This document shows positions 1 through 10,150 of a stretch of DNA of 64,000 nucleotides, piece after piece. The notes beneath the pieces were generated by a model. It saw only the letters and a program-made list of their open reading frames with translations. It was not told the origin of the DNA and did no database searches. The translations under genes were made by a program, and so were the position numbers. This DNA is from Arthrinium phaeospermum. Taxonomy: Eukaryota > Ascomycota > Sordariomycetes > Amphisphaeriales > Apiosporaceae. Location of the stretch: NCBI GenBank assembly GCA_006503535.1, contig QYRS01000012.1, positions 1,364,001-1,428,000 of the forward strand, in the 5' to 3' direction. Positions within the stretch are counted from its first letter, which is position 1; each line of letters starts with the position of its first letter.

Positions 1-1331
1 TAAGGACCCGGCTGTTTGCCAATGATATAGCCTTGTTCGGTGCCAAGAGTTTGCTTGGCAACAAATGTGTCCTTCAGCTGAGCGTGGTCGGCATTATCGC
101 CCGCTTCCATCGTCTGTGGCGCATCTGTAGTGTAGGTCGAAGACGGGGGAGCAAGATGATGCTGGAAGAGCAGGTAGTATTTGTGAGCGGTACCACCAAT
201 GCCACGGAAAACATCGCACAGCATGAAATCATTGACGTAGGATCCGAACCCATCAATAATGTCGTGATCATCCCAAATGTTCAGCGCCGGGATTTGCCCA
301 TTAGCTGTCGCGAAAGGCTCGGTTGAGTACCATCGGATATAGTTGTTGAGGTAGTAGTCATCACAGGCTTTCCGCAGCGACTCCGGGAAGGGGTAGTCTC
401 TCCGCGCCTTGGGATTTCCAATGTCCGTCCAAGCTCGGAGAGGGCCATCAACTCGAATTCCGTCGTTGTAAATTTGGTCACCGCCGCCAATCATGACGTG
501 GAAGGGGTTTTCAGCATGGCGGCGCTGGACATCGTTCCACAACGCCGCGCCACTCCATGCATCCTCATCAGTTCCCACGCTGAAGCCGTTGCACGAGTGA
601 AACATGATACGCATCGACTCGCTGGCAGCAGGCACAAAGAAGTAATTGACCTTGGGCTTCGTCGTGCTCGCGTATCGTACATCGGCAATCGAGTAGGCCC
701 ACTTAGTCTCGGTATCGTGAACATCGCAAGTAAGAGGGAATTGCCAAAAGGTGTTCCGAGGATCAGAATACAGACAGTTGCCCGTGACATCCGTTCCGTG
801 GTCACTCCTAATGCCGTTTGCGTTGTTTGCCAAGGCCGACTCGGCACCGTTCGCTTCTGCGCCCTCTCCTGTAAGACCCTGTTGCACATTGTGGGCTGCC
901 TCGACACGGCCAAGGTTGAGAACAGGTTTAAATTCTTGCGTCTTGCCTCCTCCTCTTGTAACGATAAGAGCGCTGCCATACCAGACACCGTTTTCCATGT
1001 GCCGGAAGTTGATCAGGGGACCGCAAACGACCTCCTTGCCATCGTTGGTCGCGGCAGTACCCACAGCGCCATCGTTGGCACCATTAGTGTCGCCAATCAC
1101 GATGGGTTTGAAATTGCCCGTGCCCTGCGTCGACGGCCGGTCTCCTTCAACCCTCGACTTGTTGAGAAAGCCGCTCAGGTCCTGGGTATCGGCGCTCGCA
1201 AGTTGGGCATCTCGGGGCACAACGTGGCGGTGGAACGAAGACGACTCTTGGTGCCGCCACTGGCTCGCAGACGCGTACTGGCTCGACTGGTCGACCTCGG
1301 CAAGGGGATCCCTGTCGGCATGCGACGACAT
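1..1331 (-). CDS. PhoD-like phosphatase, 5' part (runs off window)
   Basis: An uninterrupted frame of 443 codons starts at the ATG at 1331 and is still open at the window edge, so the C-terminus is missing. Two motifs place it in the fungal PhoD-like metallophosphatase family: HVMIGGGDQIYNDG near residue 278 and NIWDDHDIIDGFGSY near residue 350. These carry the aspartate, asparagine and histidine residues expected to bind metal ions. Members hydrolyse phosphomonoesters or diesters; the substrate of this fungal branch is not established. No signal peptide is visible; the first 60 residues are polar and rich in Ser and Gln. No intron is needed in the visible part. The opposite strand also has a long open frame here, which I take as a shadow because only the minus frame shows family motifs. 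The start is the first ATG of the frame and could be preceded by an unseen exon. Confidence 0.85.
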   Translation of the reverse strand, partial: MSSHADRDPLAEVDQSSQYASASQWRHQESSSFHRHVVPRDAQLASADTQDLSGFLNKSRVEGDRPSTQGTGNFKPIVIGDTNGANDGAVGTAATNDGKEVVCGPLINFRHMENGVWYGSALIVTRGGGKTQEFKPVLNLGRVEAAHNVQQGLTGEGAEANGAESALANNANGIRSDHGTDVTGNCLYSDPRNTFWQFPLTCDVHDTETKWAYSIADVRYASTTKPKVNYFFVPAASESMRIMFHSCNGFSVGTDEDAWSGAALWNDVQRRHAENPFHVMIGGGDQIYNDGIRVDGPLRAWTDIGNPKARRDYPFPESLRKACDDYYLNNYIRWYSTEPFATANGQIPALNIWDDHDIIDGFGSYVNDFMLCDVFRGIGGTAHKYYLLFQHHLAPPSSTYTTDAPQTMEAGDNADHAQLKDTFVAKQTLGTEQGYIIGKQPGP

Positions 1332-2938
1332 GTTGAGCGTCGCGAATATCAAAAAGAGGTCGCACGGTAAACAATTGAGCGTTCGAAGAGGGTGCTCCTT
1401 GAAGAAAATCCACTGAACGAGAGACGGTCGGCCAGACGCGAGCAGCGGGTTGAATTGTTGTCACGCAGCAAAGTTGCCAAGCTATTGCTTGCGTTGCTAG
1501 CAGCTGTAATCGGTAACCGTTGCGGTGATCAGCAACTTAGCTGTCCAGATTCCGAAAATCACTGCAGTAATCACTTGGGGCGAGTAATTGGGAAGCGGTA
1601 AGATTGGAAAAGGCCAAGGGGCAGAGGGCGTGCCGTATATATCGACAAGACGTATGCCAAGACCGCAATATCTGGGCGATTCAGACAGGGGAGCTTCAAA
1701 ACCTGGCTAAAAGGTACCAGAGCCAGTCGGGCCGCATGCAAAAATAATCTGCTGTTACTAAGGGATACCCGAAAAAGATTGCTTCAAAAGAATGCAGATG
1801 AGGAAATCACAGGCAAAATGTCACGAAGAAGGAAAAGAAAACATAACAGCAGGCATACTGCCAAGACGTCGCAATCGCAATTGGATGTTCCTTTGAGTCT
1901 CCCGATGGGCCGTCACCATAGAGACCGGCCAAGGAGAAAGAAGAAACATGATGGAGTTGGTTTCCCATGGCCAGCAAACCAAACCCCCATGCCAACCATC
2001 CCTCCCCTGTCCGTTTGGCCCAGAAGTGGGCTGGTCAGAAGGCTGGCTGGTGGGTTCCGGGTATGTGGCCACAGCTTCCTCGAATCCTCTGCAATCTCAA
2101 CTAATTGTTTTCATGCAGCATTCCGTACGACTGATATGCAAGTACACTCAAGGCACATCCTAACGACTTGATCGCGAAGCAGTAGTTGGTAGTTAATTCA
2201 ACCGTCTGATCATCTTTCGTCCCATCGTCTCTTGACTGATGACCTTATCGACTTTGGACAAAACAAGACTTCACTCAGCCGAGATCGATCTGAATCATGT
2301 GTATCACTCTACGTCAGGTAGCGGCGGTTGCACGAGAGCTGGATCCTCCAGCTGCAGTAGCTGCTGTGCCGTAGGCTATACTTACCACGCATGATCCTTG
2401 CTTGGCTCTGCAAAGCCTAGGATAGTTGACAGCCAAGTCGGTTTAAGCGGCATCCTTGTCCTCGGAAGCTTGATTTGAGACGAACCGTTTTCTTTTGTTT
2501 CAATTGACTTTGCTGCGCAGAGCTGTGCGATGGCATTTGCTAAGTTGGCCAGATGACCATATCGACATTTTTGGTTGGTCGCTGGTAGGATAAAGCGGAA
2601 ATGGCCTGCATTGGGCCAGGCGAACGCCAGTTTGGACACGAAGGAATCAATTTCTCCGTGTGACCAGAAAATTAATTTGAGACATGGGAAGGATGGTGCA
2701 TACATATATGTCATCTGCCACCAAACCTCGGTGGAAGAGCTCACGATATTCGAAGACATGTTTTGAGACCTTTGGTCTTATTACATCAACCATAACCCCG
2801 CGACTGATGCTACTCTCGGCTCCCACCCCGCTTACCGGAGACGGATCCGAGCTGTTTCTCGATAGTAACGGTGTATATGTTTCGGAGTTTCTTGGTGGTT
2901 TCCGACTGTTGGGCACCGACTCGAGGCATGGCCGCCCA
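1332..2938. other. Intergenic region, promoter side of the PhoD-like gene
   Basis: No convincing gene. Short open frames on both strands have no recognisable motif and no plausible splicing partner. A TATATA-like stretch near 1635-1641 lies about 300 bp upstream of the phosphatase start and could be a promoter element; this is only a sequence resemblance. Confidence 0.5.
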
Positions 2939-2998
2939 CATAGGATATGTTTTTCAAATGGCGATGCCCATAGGATATGTTTTTCAAATGGCGATGCC
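2939..2998. repeat. Perfect 30-bp tandem duplication
   Basis: The 30-bp unit at 2939-2968 is repeated exactly at 2969-2998. The second copy ends immediately before the stop codon (2999-3001) of the minus-strand gene, so the repeat lies entirely in its 3' untranslated region. Identity of the copies suggests a recent slippage event or a read artefact. Confidence 0.95.
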
Positions 2999-3610
2999 CT
3001 AGGCCATCACTTCTTTCCCCATAATCAAGTCCCATGTCGGTATCTTTGTGGAATCGAAGTTCTTACCGAACCGTTCATTGGAATGTTTCTTCTCAACATA
3101 GCCCATGGCAGTGTTCCTGATCGTAACCCAGTCCGTCGTAGATGAGCCAAGAGCCGTCGGGTCTGATGCAAGGGCATCTACTGCTTCCCTCACCCATCCA
3201 ACGCAGTTCCATCCTGTCACGCCTGGCCGGATGGGTACACCACGGAAGATCTCTTGTAGCCGGCCCTCGTCGTTGACTTTCGCAATCAGTATGCGGACAA
3301 GCAGCCCGTTCACCGGGGCCATGGGAACCCCCGTTTCCTCGTACTGCCACAAAGAACCGACGACTCCATTCTGAGACCCGACGAAGTTCTTGACGTGGAA
3401 CTTGGTGCCCATACTCTCTTCCAGCTCCTCCTTTGGTCCGACGATAAAAGACCAATGATACCTACCTTGCCATCAGCTTCCGTTCCGAGCCAGTAGCCAG
3501 TAGTCAGTGGCCGCGTAGCTCTCAACATACCTATCCTCGAATTGGGGCATCGTCGGGGCACCCCCTCGCGCAAACAGGGCGACGTACAGCCGCGGTTTGT
3601 TCGAAGGCAT
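2999..3610 (-). CDS. Conserved fungal protein of unknown function
   Basis: Two exons are predicted: 3531-3610 and 2999-3461, joined over a 69-bp intron (3462-3530) with a GTATGT donor, a CTGAC branch point and a TAG acceptor. The protein has about 180 residues. It begins MPSNKPRLYVALFARGGAP, continues with YHWSFIVGPKEE just after the splice, has a central VPIRPGVTGWNCVGWVREA and ends with DLIMGKEVMA. I recall this pattern (RLYVALFARGG, then YHW, then WNCV.WV, then a terminal GKE) from uncharacterised ascomycete proteins, but no function is known to me. No signal peptide or membrane segment is visible. Its coding sequence is intact, unlike that of genes further right. Confidence 0.75.
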
Positions 3611-4871
3611 CAGGCGAGTGACAAGCCGAAGTTCGAGTGCTCAGCGCAACCAACCATGAAATCTTTCAGAGGCAGTTAGAATTGGCTAACAACCGAAAAC
3701 AGACCCAATCCGGCGTTCTGTTATGGCGAACGTTCTACCAACAACCAGGTTTGCTTTGTTGCATTGCGTATGGCCACGCTTTTAACCCCTGAGCAAATGA
3801 TTGGGTGCTTGGGTGCTGGGCGCCCGGCAGTAGTCACACACCTCTGATCTGTACTACGCCTACTGCCACGCCTGCGAGAAACACGAAAGCTCAAAACTAC
3901 AGCCAAGCCAGTAATACCACGTAAATAAAACTTATTAGGTGTCCTATATGAAATATATAAAAGAGTCCTGATCAAATCTCAATTGATCATTAACCTGAAA
4001 GCCACTAAGTAGGTACCTATGAACTGGCCTCGCAGCACACTATATCCAGGTCAAGAGCAATGCTCCTTCCAATTGATGGCACCTAATCGCACTATCATTT
4101 CAAATCAGATGCAAAGGATTTGGGGGGTTTATAAGATATTACCGTAGCGAAAGAACCCCTTCCTTTTCAACTTTTCGGGTCATACTTTAAGTAGGTATGC
4201 AGAATACATACCACTACATAACGGCCAACTAACAGGTCGCCGCGTCAACATCAATTGAATCCAATACTCTGATATACCTTATGTAAGAATATCAAAATAG
4301 ATACGGTGAGGGAATTAGGAGGCGATATTCACCCGTCATGACCAGACCAGATCCGATGCAAGTGTCGATTTGCTTGCCCACCTCCGGCTGCCGGCTGCAA
4401 CTAGTAGCCGGGGTAGGGAGCGGTGGGACACATGAACACCTGCACTGCACTGGGGAGTATTGGAGTGTTGGCCCACTGGAACATGGAATTTGCGGGCCCC
4501 GGTCCTTCCGCCGCAGCCAAAGTGCTTTTTGGCGCTTCACCTCCAGTTCTCTACTGCCGCATTTCGATTTGCTAGACGAGTCCATTGATTAATGCATTTA
4601 CCGTCTTGCTTTTAAGACATGCCCTTGCACATATAGTATTACCGATCTGGAGTTGCACTGTTGTCGTCGTCGTGTTGCAGCTCTTCCCTCTCTCTTTTTC
4701 TCCAAATAGTCACTCGTTTACGTGTAATATACCAACCATCCTCTCCTGCACTGCTTGTCGCGACAACATTTTGCTGTACAGTAGCACCGGTCGTTTGACT
4801 CGACTTACTTCCTCCACAGTTACCGCAAACAACCGCATTAAACGGCCGTGTGAAACTCTGTTTTTGGAGGC
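3611..4871. other. Intergenic region between divergent genes
   Basis: No gene recognised. It is relatively AT-rich between 3890 and 4330, then becomes pyrimidine-rich (about 4660-4800) just upstream of the sphingoid-base kinase start. Pyrimidine-rich tracts are common in promoters of filamentous fungi, so this probably serves as the kinase promoter and 5' UTR. Confidence 0.5.
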
Positions 4872-6652
4872 ATGGCCACTACGCGACCAAGCGCGAGTGA
4901 GGACGCGGCTCTTCTTGCGCCTCCAACATCAACTGCTCCGCTGGGCCAGGCTGGTTCTGCCCACCCCGAAGCTGGAATCAAGGACGTGCTAGCTCTCGGC
5001 CCAGGTGTGTCGTTGGCTTTCAAAGGCGACGACTTGGTGATAAAGGGCAAGTCACACCAAAAGCCAAAGAAACGCGCTGGCTAGCAAGCCAGAGAGCAGC
5101 AACAGCCTGACTGACCTCTCCAGCTTGAACAGACAAAACCCTTACGAAACGACAGCGATCAAAGATATGCGGCATACCTATCGGCGCCTCGCCTTCCGAG
5201 TACGTCGTCCCATTCTATAACGTTCTCTGGGCCGAGCTCCTCGGAAACGCCATCTTTGTCGACATTGCGACCGTGTCGAAGAAAAACACCCGCCCTCTGA
5301 AGCTCACGTTTGCTATCCACGATGTCTCCGAAGCCGCCATCACCCCATGGATCGAAGAGCTGTTGAACCGCGCATACGGCGGTGCGCAAAGGCGGAAGCG
5401 AGCGAAGGTACTAGTCAACCCGCACGCCGGTCCGGGAGGCGCGGTCAAGATTTGGGAGAACGAGGTGAAGCCGATTTTTGACTCGGCGCGCATGGCACTC
5501 GACATTGTCCACACCACATATTCGGGAGAGGCAGTTGGCCTCTGCCAAGAGCTCAACGTCGATGACTACGACATAATTATACCCTGTTCTGGCGACGGGT
5601 TACCACACGAAGTTTTCAACGGTCTGGGCAAGCGGCCTGACGCGCGCCGCGCGCTGCAGCAGCTTGCTGTGGCGCATATACCTTGCGGTAGCGGGAACGG
5701 CATGAGCTGCAACTTAAACGGAACGTTCATCCCCAGCTTGTCTGCTCTGGCAATCGTCAAGGGGGTTCGGACACCTATGGACCTTGTGAGTCTCTCGCAA
5801 GGGGACAACAGGATCCTGAGTTTCCTGAGCCAGTCGCTAGGTATCATCGCAGAGGCCGATTTGGGCACAGAGAATATGCGCTGGATGGGTGCCGCCCGAT
5901 TCGATGTCGGAGTTGTGCAAAGGATCTTCGCGAAGAAGACTTACCCTTGCGAAATCTCGGCCAAGGTCGAGTTGTCAAACAAGGATGAAATCAAAAGCCA
6001 TTACAAGAAAGAGCACGAGAGCGTTGACCATATGGTACGCAAGGAGGCCATGTCAAGCGGCCGTGCTGGGTCGACCGAGGATGACTCGATGTCGACCTCT
6101 GCGGAGAGTGGAGATGGTCTTCCGCCCCTGAAATATGGAACCATCAAGGACAAAGTACCCAGTGACTGGGAAACTGTCACGCTCGAGAATCTAGGGAACT
6201 TCTACTGCGGAAATGTAAGTTCCTCCTTATCGGTGCCTTCTTCGACTCTCTGACTCTGTACTAACAAATTCCAGATGGCCTGGATGGCGCCCAATGCCAA
6301 CTTCTTTTCCGCGGCCTGCGCTAACGATGGCCTCATGGACCTCGTCACCAACGACGGCAACATTTCCCCTTTGAAATACTTGGACCTAATGACCTCCGTT
6401 GAATCTGGCCAATTCTTTGACAAACCTGCCACTTCATACAAGAAAGTGGTGGCGTACCGCATCACGCCGCGCTCAAATGAAGGCTACATCAGCGTGGATG
6501 GCGAACGCGTGCCCTTCGAGCCATTCCAGGCCGAAGTGCACCAAGGCCTCGCCACGGTGATTTCCAAAAACGGAAAGTACGAGGCTCCCGGGCCCCTGGG
6601 CTGGGAAAACGCCGGTGTGGCAGCTAAGGACGCGGCGCCGGCGGCGGCCTAG
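4872..6652 (+). CDS. Sphingoid long-chain base kinase (diacylglycerol-kinase catalytic domain)
   Basis: This enzyme phosphorylates sphingoid bases such as dihydrosphingosine with ATP, making signalling phosphates and feeding sphingolipid breakdown; it acts at membranes. Predicted exons are 4872-5046, 5133-6214 and 6275-6652, giving 544 residues. The kinase domain starts with KVLVNPHAGPGGA, followed by the nucleotide-binding PCSGDGLPHEVFNGLGKR and then IPCGSGNGMSCNLNGT. The conserved C-terminal part reads MAWMAPNANFF and later GYISVDGERVPFEPFQAEV. Intron 2 is textbook (GTAAGT donor, TACTAAC branch, CCAG acceptor). Intron 1 (5047-5132) only keeps the frame if it starts with GC: the junction AG|GCAAGT matches the known GC-AG donor consensus and has a CTGAC branch point. 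The gene is convergent with the Rrp1 gene. It corresponds to yeast Lcb4/Lcb5, but I cannot say which paralogue. Confidence 0.9.
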
Positions 6653-7020
6653 TATCATCGCCTTCGACAAAGTGCTCGCATGCCTTTTGCTATTGGAAAG
6701 CTAAGAAGACTTAGAAAGAGAAGGACGACAGACGTGATACCCTTATAGAATATGCTTGAAGAAGACGTTTTCTTGTTTTCACCAAGCCTGTACTTTTACC
6801 TCCCCCTTTTTTTCCAATGGGCTTTACATTTTCCATACATAGTACGGTTGAGAATAGCGTTTGTAAACAGATTCTAATACTAGATCGGAAAAGCGTGTCG
6901 CATTTGCATGGATATCTAGACCTCGTGACCTGGAACTCCTGAAACTCCTGACCCAATTCACTTGAAAGAAGAGCCGGCCGATACTCTTATGATGTATGTG
7001 TGTGTGTGTTCCGGCAACAC
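6653..7020. other. Shared 3' region of two convergent genes
   Basis: This stretch lies between the stop of the sphingoid-base kinase and the probable stop of the Rrp1-like gene. No coding potential was recognised. It contains a (GT)n run near 6996-7008. Confidence 0.5.
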
Positions 7021-7940
7021 TCAGTCATCAAAGCCACCCCAGCCATCCTTTTCTCCGACATCCTTCGCCTCGTCGTCGTCAACGTCCTCGCCCATCTCCT
7101 CGTCCTCGGCCGTCTTCTCGTTCCAGGGCAGCCGCTCGTCCGAGAGCCCTCCTTGGCCCGCGCACGGCAGGGCTTGCTGGGGCTCTTGAGCTGCTTCTCG
7201 ACGACGGCCTTGACGCCCTGCAGGAAGGCGGCGTCGTCCTCGGTGGCGTCCTCGCCCGTCATGCCCAGCTTCTCCGCCTCGTCGACCCAGATGTCCAGGA
7301 CGTGCAGCCGGAGGCCGACCGAGACCTTGGACAGGTCGCCCGTCTCCTCGATGGGCCACTCCCGCAGGAGCGCCAGCATGGCCTCGGCCCTAGTCTCCTC
7401 CGCGTTCTTGGTCTTGCTGCTCTTCTTGCTGCTGTTCTTCTTGCCACTGCTCCCCTCGCGCGCCCAGGCGAAGCTGGCGCCCAGCACCCGACGCACGAGC
7501 AGCATGAACTTCTCCATGCGCAGGACGTCGATGCTGGTCCACTCGCGGCTCAGCGTCTCCCAGAAGGCGCGCAGGAAGGGCACGACGGCGTCGTCGGGCA
7601 GGATGCCCAGCAGCGCCGCCAGCTCGGCGCACAGGTTCTGCTGCGGGATCGGCCGGTCCGCCATCCAGAGCGCGTAGAACAGGCCCTTCCACAGCTTCAG
7701 GTGCTCGAGGGGCGTCAGGGTCCGCGTCGTCGTCGACGCCGTCAGGAAGGTGCGCAGGGTCGTCAGGGCGTCGGTGCGGACTTTGCGTTCTGTTTGTTTG
7801 GACATTTCGTTAGTAACTTTTTCTTTCGACTTCTTATGTTTGCAGGGCAAAGGACTGGCTTCCGATGGATATGGCAAGGAGGACTTACCGCTCGAGGCGA
7901 GGTTTTTTATAAAGGGCATGCTCCTCTCGTCGGAGGCCAT
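7021..7940 (-). CDS. RRP1: Ribosomal RNA processing protein Rrp1 / Nop52 family (frame disrupted near C-terminus)
   Basis: Nop52-family proteins are nucleolar and needed for 27S pre-rRNA processing in 60S subunit assembly. Exon 1 (7889-7940) encodes MASDERSMPFIKNLASS. A 99-bp intron (7790-7888: GTAAGT donor, TTACTAAC branch, AACAG acceptor) leads into ERKVRTDALTTLRTFL and LEHLKLWKGLFYALWMADRP, the N-terminal signature of the family. The frame then runs to about 7150 (KAVVEKQLKSPSK). Near 7147-7152 the frame must shift by one base to reach the acidic tail DERLPWNEKTAEDEEMGED and the end DGWGGFDD, which has the composition expected for the family. Without the shift, the frame continues into an Arg-rich sequence ending at 6987. 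The gene is presumably essential, so a sequence error (a lost base in a CCC/GG run) is more likely than inactivation. Confidence 0.85.
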
Positions 7941-8614
7941 TTTGACGGTTGGGCGGATTGGCCGAAAAGAAGTAGGTAAAAGAGGAAGAATTGCTGGCTC
8001 GTGCCTTGGAAATTGAGTCTTCAGTCAGACGGAGAATGTCAGATTCGAGGCTCTGTATAGAATATCGCCCTGTTTTGGGGAAATTATTTGCGCAGAATCT
8101 GTATTATTCGTTTGCGATTCACTGTTCGTGCTTCTTGGTGCAGTCGCTGGATATTATTTTGCTGCGAGATGCATCTCAAAAATTTCGGCCCCGCTTAGCT
8201 AGACTTACGGAACCTTTTCCGCGACCACGACCCTGCGCTCTAAGCCCGCTAGACTGCCAGAATATGCATCTTTACAGAAGCCTTTCAATCCTGGATATCT
8301 GGTGCGTACATAGGCTTGCTACGAATTATTGATGTATGCAGTCATACTTTGGACAGTAATCAATGTGCCTGATGTTTGGAACCCATCATCGGCAGCGATC
8401 CAAAGGTTAATTGCACATGCCATTCCCATAATGGCAACCTAACGTCTTCGTTTTCGATGCAAAGGTTGCCCTGGCATAGCGGGGTCAAACCATCCGCCTA
8501 CCGATACCCACCAAAGTATCAATCTCCAACCTGGACGAGAAGTAGAGAAGCTTCTCCGGCTGGGCATCCGTTATAGTTCATCGTAAGCAGCAGGTCTCAT
8601 ATCTAAAGATACGA
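7941..8614. other. Intergenic region upstream of the Rrp1-like gene and tRNA
   Basis: No protein-coding gene recognised. It holds the promoter of the minus-strand Rrp1-like gene and the 5' flank of the tRNA gene. Confidence 0.5.
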
Positions 8615-8721
8615 GGCAAGATGGCCGAGCGGTCTAAGGCGCTACGTTCAGGTGAACTTTCCATAGTTTAACGAGTATCGTAGTCAGGAAACTGGCGTGG
8701 GTTCGAATCCCACTCTTGTCA
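8615..8721 (+). tRNA. tRNA-Leu (anticodon CAG) with intron
   Basis: The acceptor stem GGCAAGA (8615-8621) pairs with TCTTGTC (8714-8720) with one G-T pair, and A at 8721 is the discriminator. The D arm follows the TGGCCGAGCGGTCTAAGGC pattern typical of type II tRNA-Leu, and the T arm GTGGGTTCGAATCCCAC is canonical. The anticodon stem CTACG (8642-8646) pairs with CGTAG (8679-8683), with T33 at 8648 and anticodon CAG at 8649-8651. An intron of 25 nt (8653-8677) sits one base 3' of the anticodon, the standard place for the tRNA splicing endonuclease. A long variable arm follows. CCA is not encoded. An oligo-T stretch downstream (after 8724) fits an RNA polymerase III terminator. Confidence 0.93.
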
Positions 8722-9269
8722 TAGATTTTCTTTTTCCCAATGCGCACTGCACTTTTGATCTCTTTTTGCATCTTCTTTCTTTATTTTGATGTTGTTCTTT
8801 ATACCATTTTCATCTGTTCCTTTGAATGGATTCTATAATCTGATGGTTTCTTTGTTTGTGCACACTTGAATCACGTATAGTTATTGAGGAGATCCGTAGC
8901 CCGTCGTTTCGTCATGTTAGCCGCTGCTATTGATGTGTTTACAGAATGGAGTAATACTGTGAGCGTTCGTGTTGCTTCGGACACCGACTTTTGTTTACCA
9001 CGTTCATATCTTTTAGAGAACTCCACTCCGTCCCAAATGTGAAGGCATATGCCAGACCGTTCAACCAAACTTCCGTACACAATGGTTCTTGCAGCTCTGT
9101 CGGCTAAGAAAGAGGGGGCATCAATGGGCATCAATGAAAGAGGCCTTGTGCAATCCTTCCGGCGGCCATATTACACGCAACCCGCCTGGCCTGATTCCCA
9201 GTATTGATGACACCCTATGAGCCACTGAGAACCTGGTAAAAGCCACACAAACAAAGACAGACAACAAGC
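8722..9269. other. Intergenic, T-rich 3' flank of tRNA
   Basis: No gene recognised. The first 100 bp are rich in T runs. No second tRNA or other RNA gene was found by eye. Confidence 0.45.
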
Positions 9270-9560
9270 ATGTCGAGATCGGAAGTCGAGGCTTGGGTCG
9301 AGGCTTGGCTGGAACAGGTCGAGGAGCAGTTCCTCGACACTCACGAGGAACCACCGCCACCCGTTCCCCCGCGCAATCCGCTCCGGTTAGTCAAAACGCA
9401 AGAGCAGAACTCCTCCGTCTCATCAGCCAATAACCCATCTGACGAAAAGAAGAAGGCGCCGCAGGAGTCAACGGAAGCCACAACTGACCACTCAACAACC
9501 ACCAAGGTCGAACAACCGGACCAGAGAAAGAGAGCCCAGGACACGAGAACAAGGACATGA
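9270..9560 (+). CDS. Possible small protein, 96 residues, unknown
   Basis: A single-exon frame starts with MSRSEVEAWVEAWLEQVEEQ, an amphipathic helix with repeated VEAW units, followed by a Pro run (EEPPPPVPPRN) and a hydrophilic Ser/Thr/Lys-rich tail ending in RTRT. The PPPPVPPR segment resembles an SH3-type ligand, though by composition only. No family is recognised. The ATG is preceded by ACAAGC, an acceptable fungal context. It could equally be a chance frame or one exon of a longer gene, as no splice partner is obvious. Confidence 0.3.
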   Translation: MSRSEVEAWVEAWLEQVEEQFLDTHEEPPPPVPPRNPLRLVKTQEQNSSVSSANNPSDEKKKAPQESTEATTDHSTTTKVEQPDQRKRAQDTRTRT

Positions 9561-10150
9561 CTCCTCACAGATTCCTATAGTATTGACGGACTGTAGTGGT
9601 ATGAAACACCATATCTCTTGACCAGCTCTGGTAAATCAAAAGACAAATCCCTTCATCAACATACGCAAGCTTATCTCCTCCCAAGACTCGTGGGCCTCAA
9701 GAGGCAGCAGTCAGTGACCCCGTGACCTCCGGAACTCCTTCGTCTATAACACGGCTTAACCCTGCGATGCATCCGTGTAGCAGCTGTCCCTAGCCCTGTG
9801 GCAATATTATGATTCCCGTGTTCTAAATAGACTTGATGGCCTTGAACACGCCTCTGTTGAGCATCTCTGATACGTGTGTGACTACCCCATCGTCTCATAA
9901 GTGCTTAAACTGGCTATCATTCCAGGCCGAATGGGAACTCAGACTACGGGTATCAAACTTTAATGGGATACCCAAAGTAGAGGTTGAGAGTCAATTGGAC
10001 ATGCATCTACAAGTCTCACGGTAGGGGATGAATTTCGCGGTATGTACATGTATTTTCAAGGAAGGCTACCAGAATTCCACCAAGTAATACCGTTCTCCTG
10101 CACTCATTTCCACGCTAGATGTACCACAATGTCTCATCTATCCAAGACTC
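9561..10150. other. Intergenic region
   Basis: No gene recognised between the small open frame and the 3' end of the sugar dehydrogenase-like gene. Confidence 0.45.

Noticed and set aside
474..1370. 298-residue open frame on the plus strand
   Set aside because: Antisense shadow of the PhoD-like gene; only the minus frame carries family motifs.
6996..7979. 327-residue plus-strand frame
   Set aside because: Antisense of the Rrp1-like gene, with Leu/Arg/Gln-rich composition from GC-rich reverse complement and no motif.
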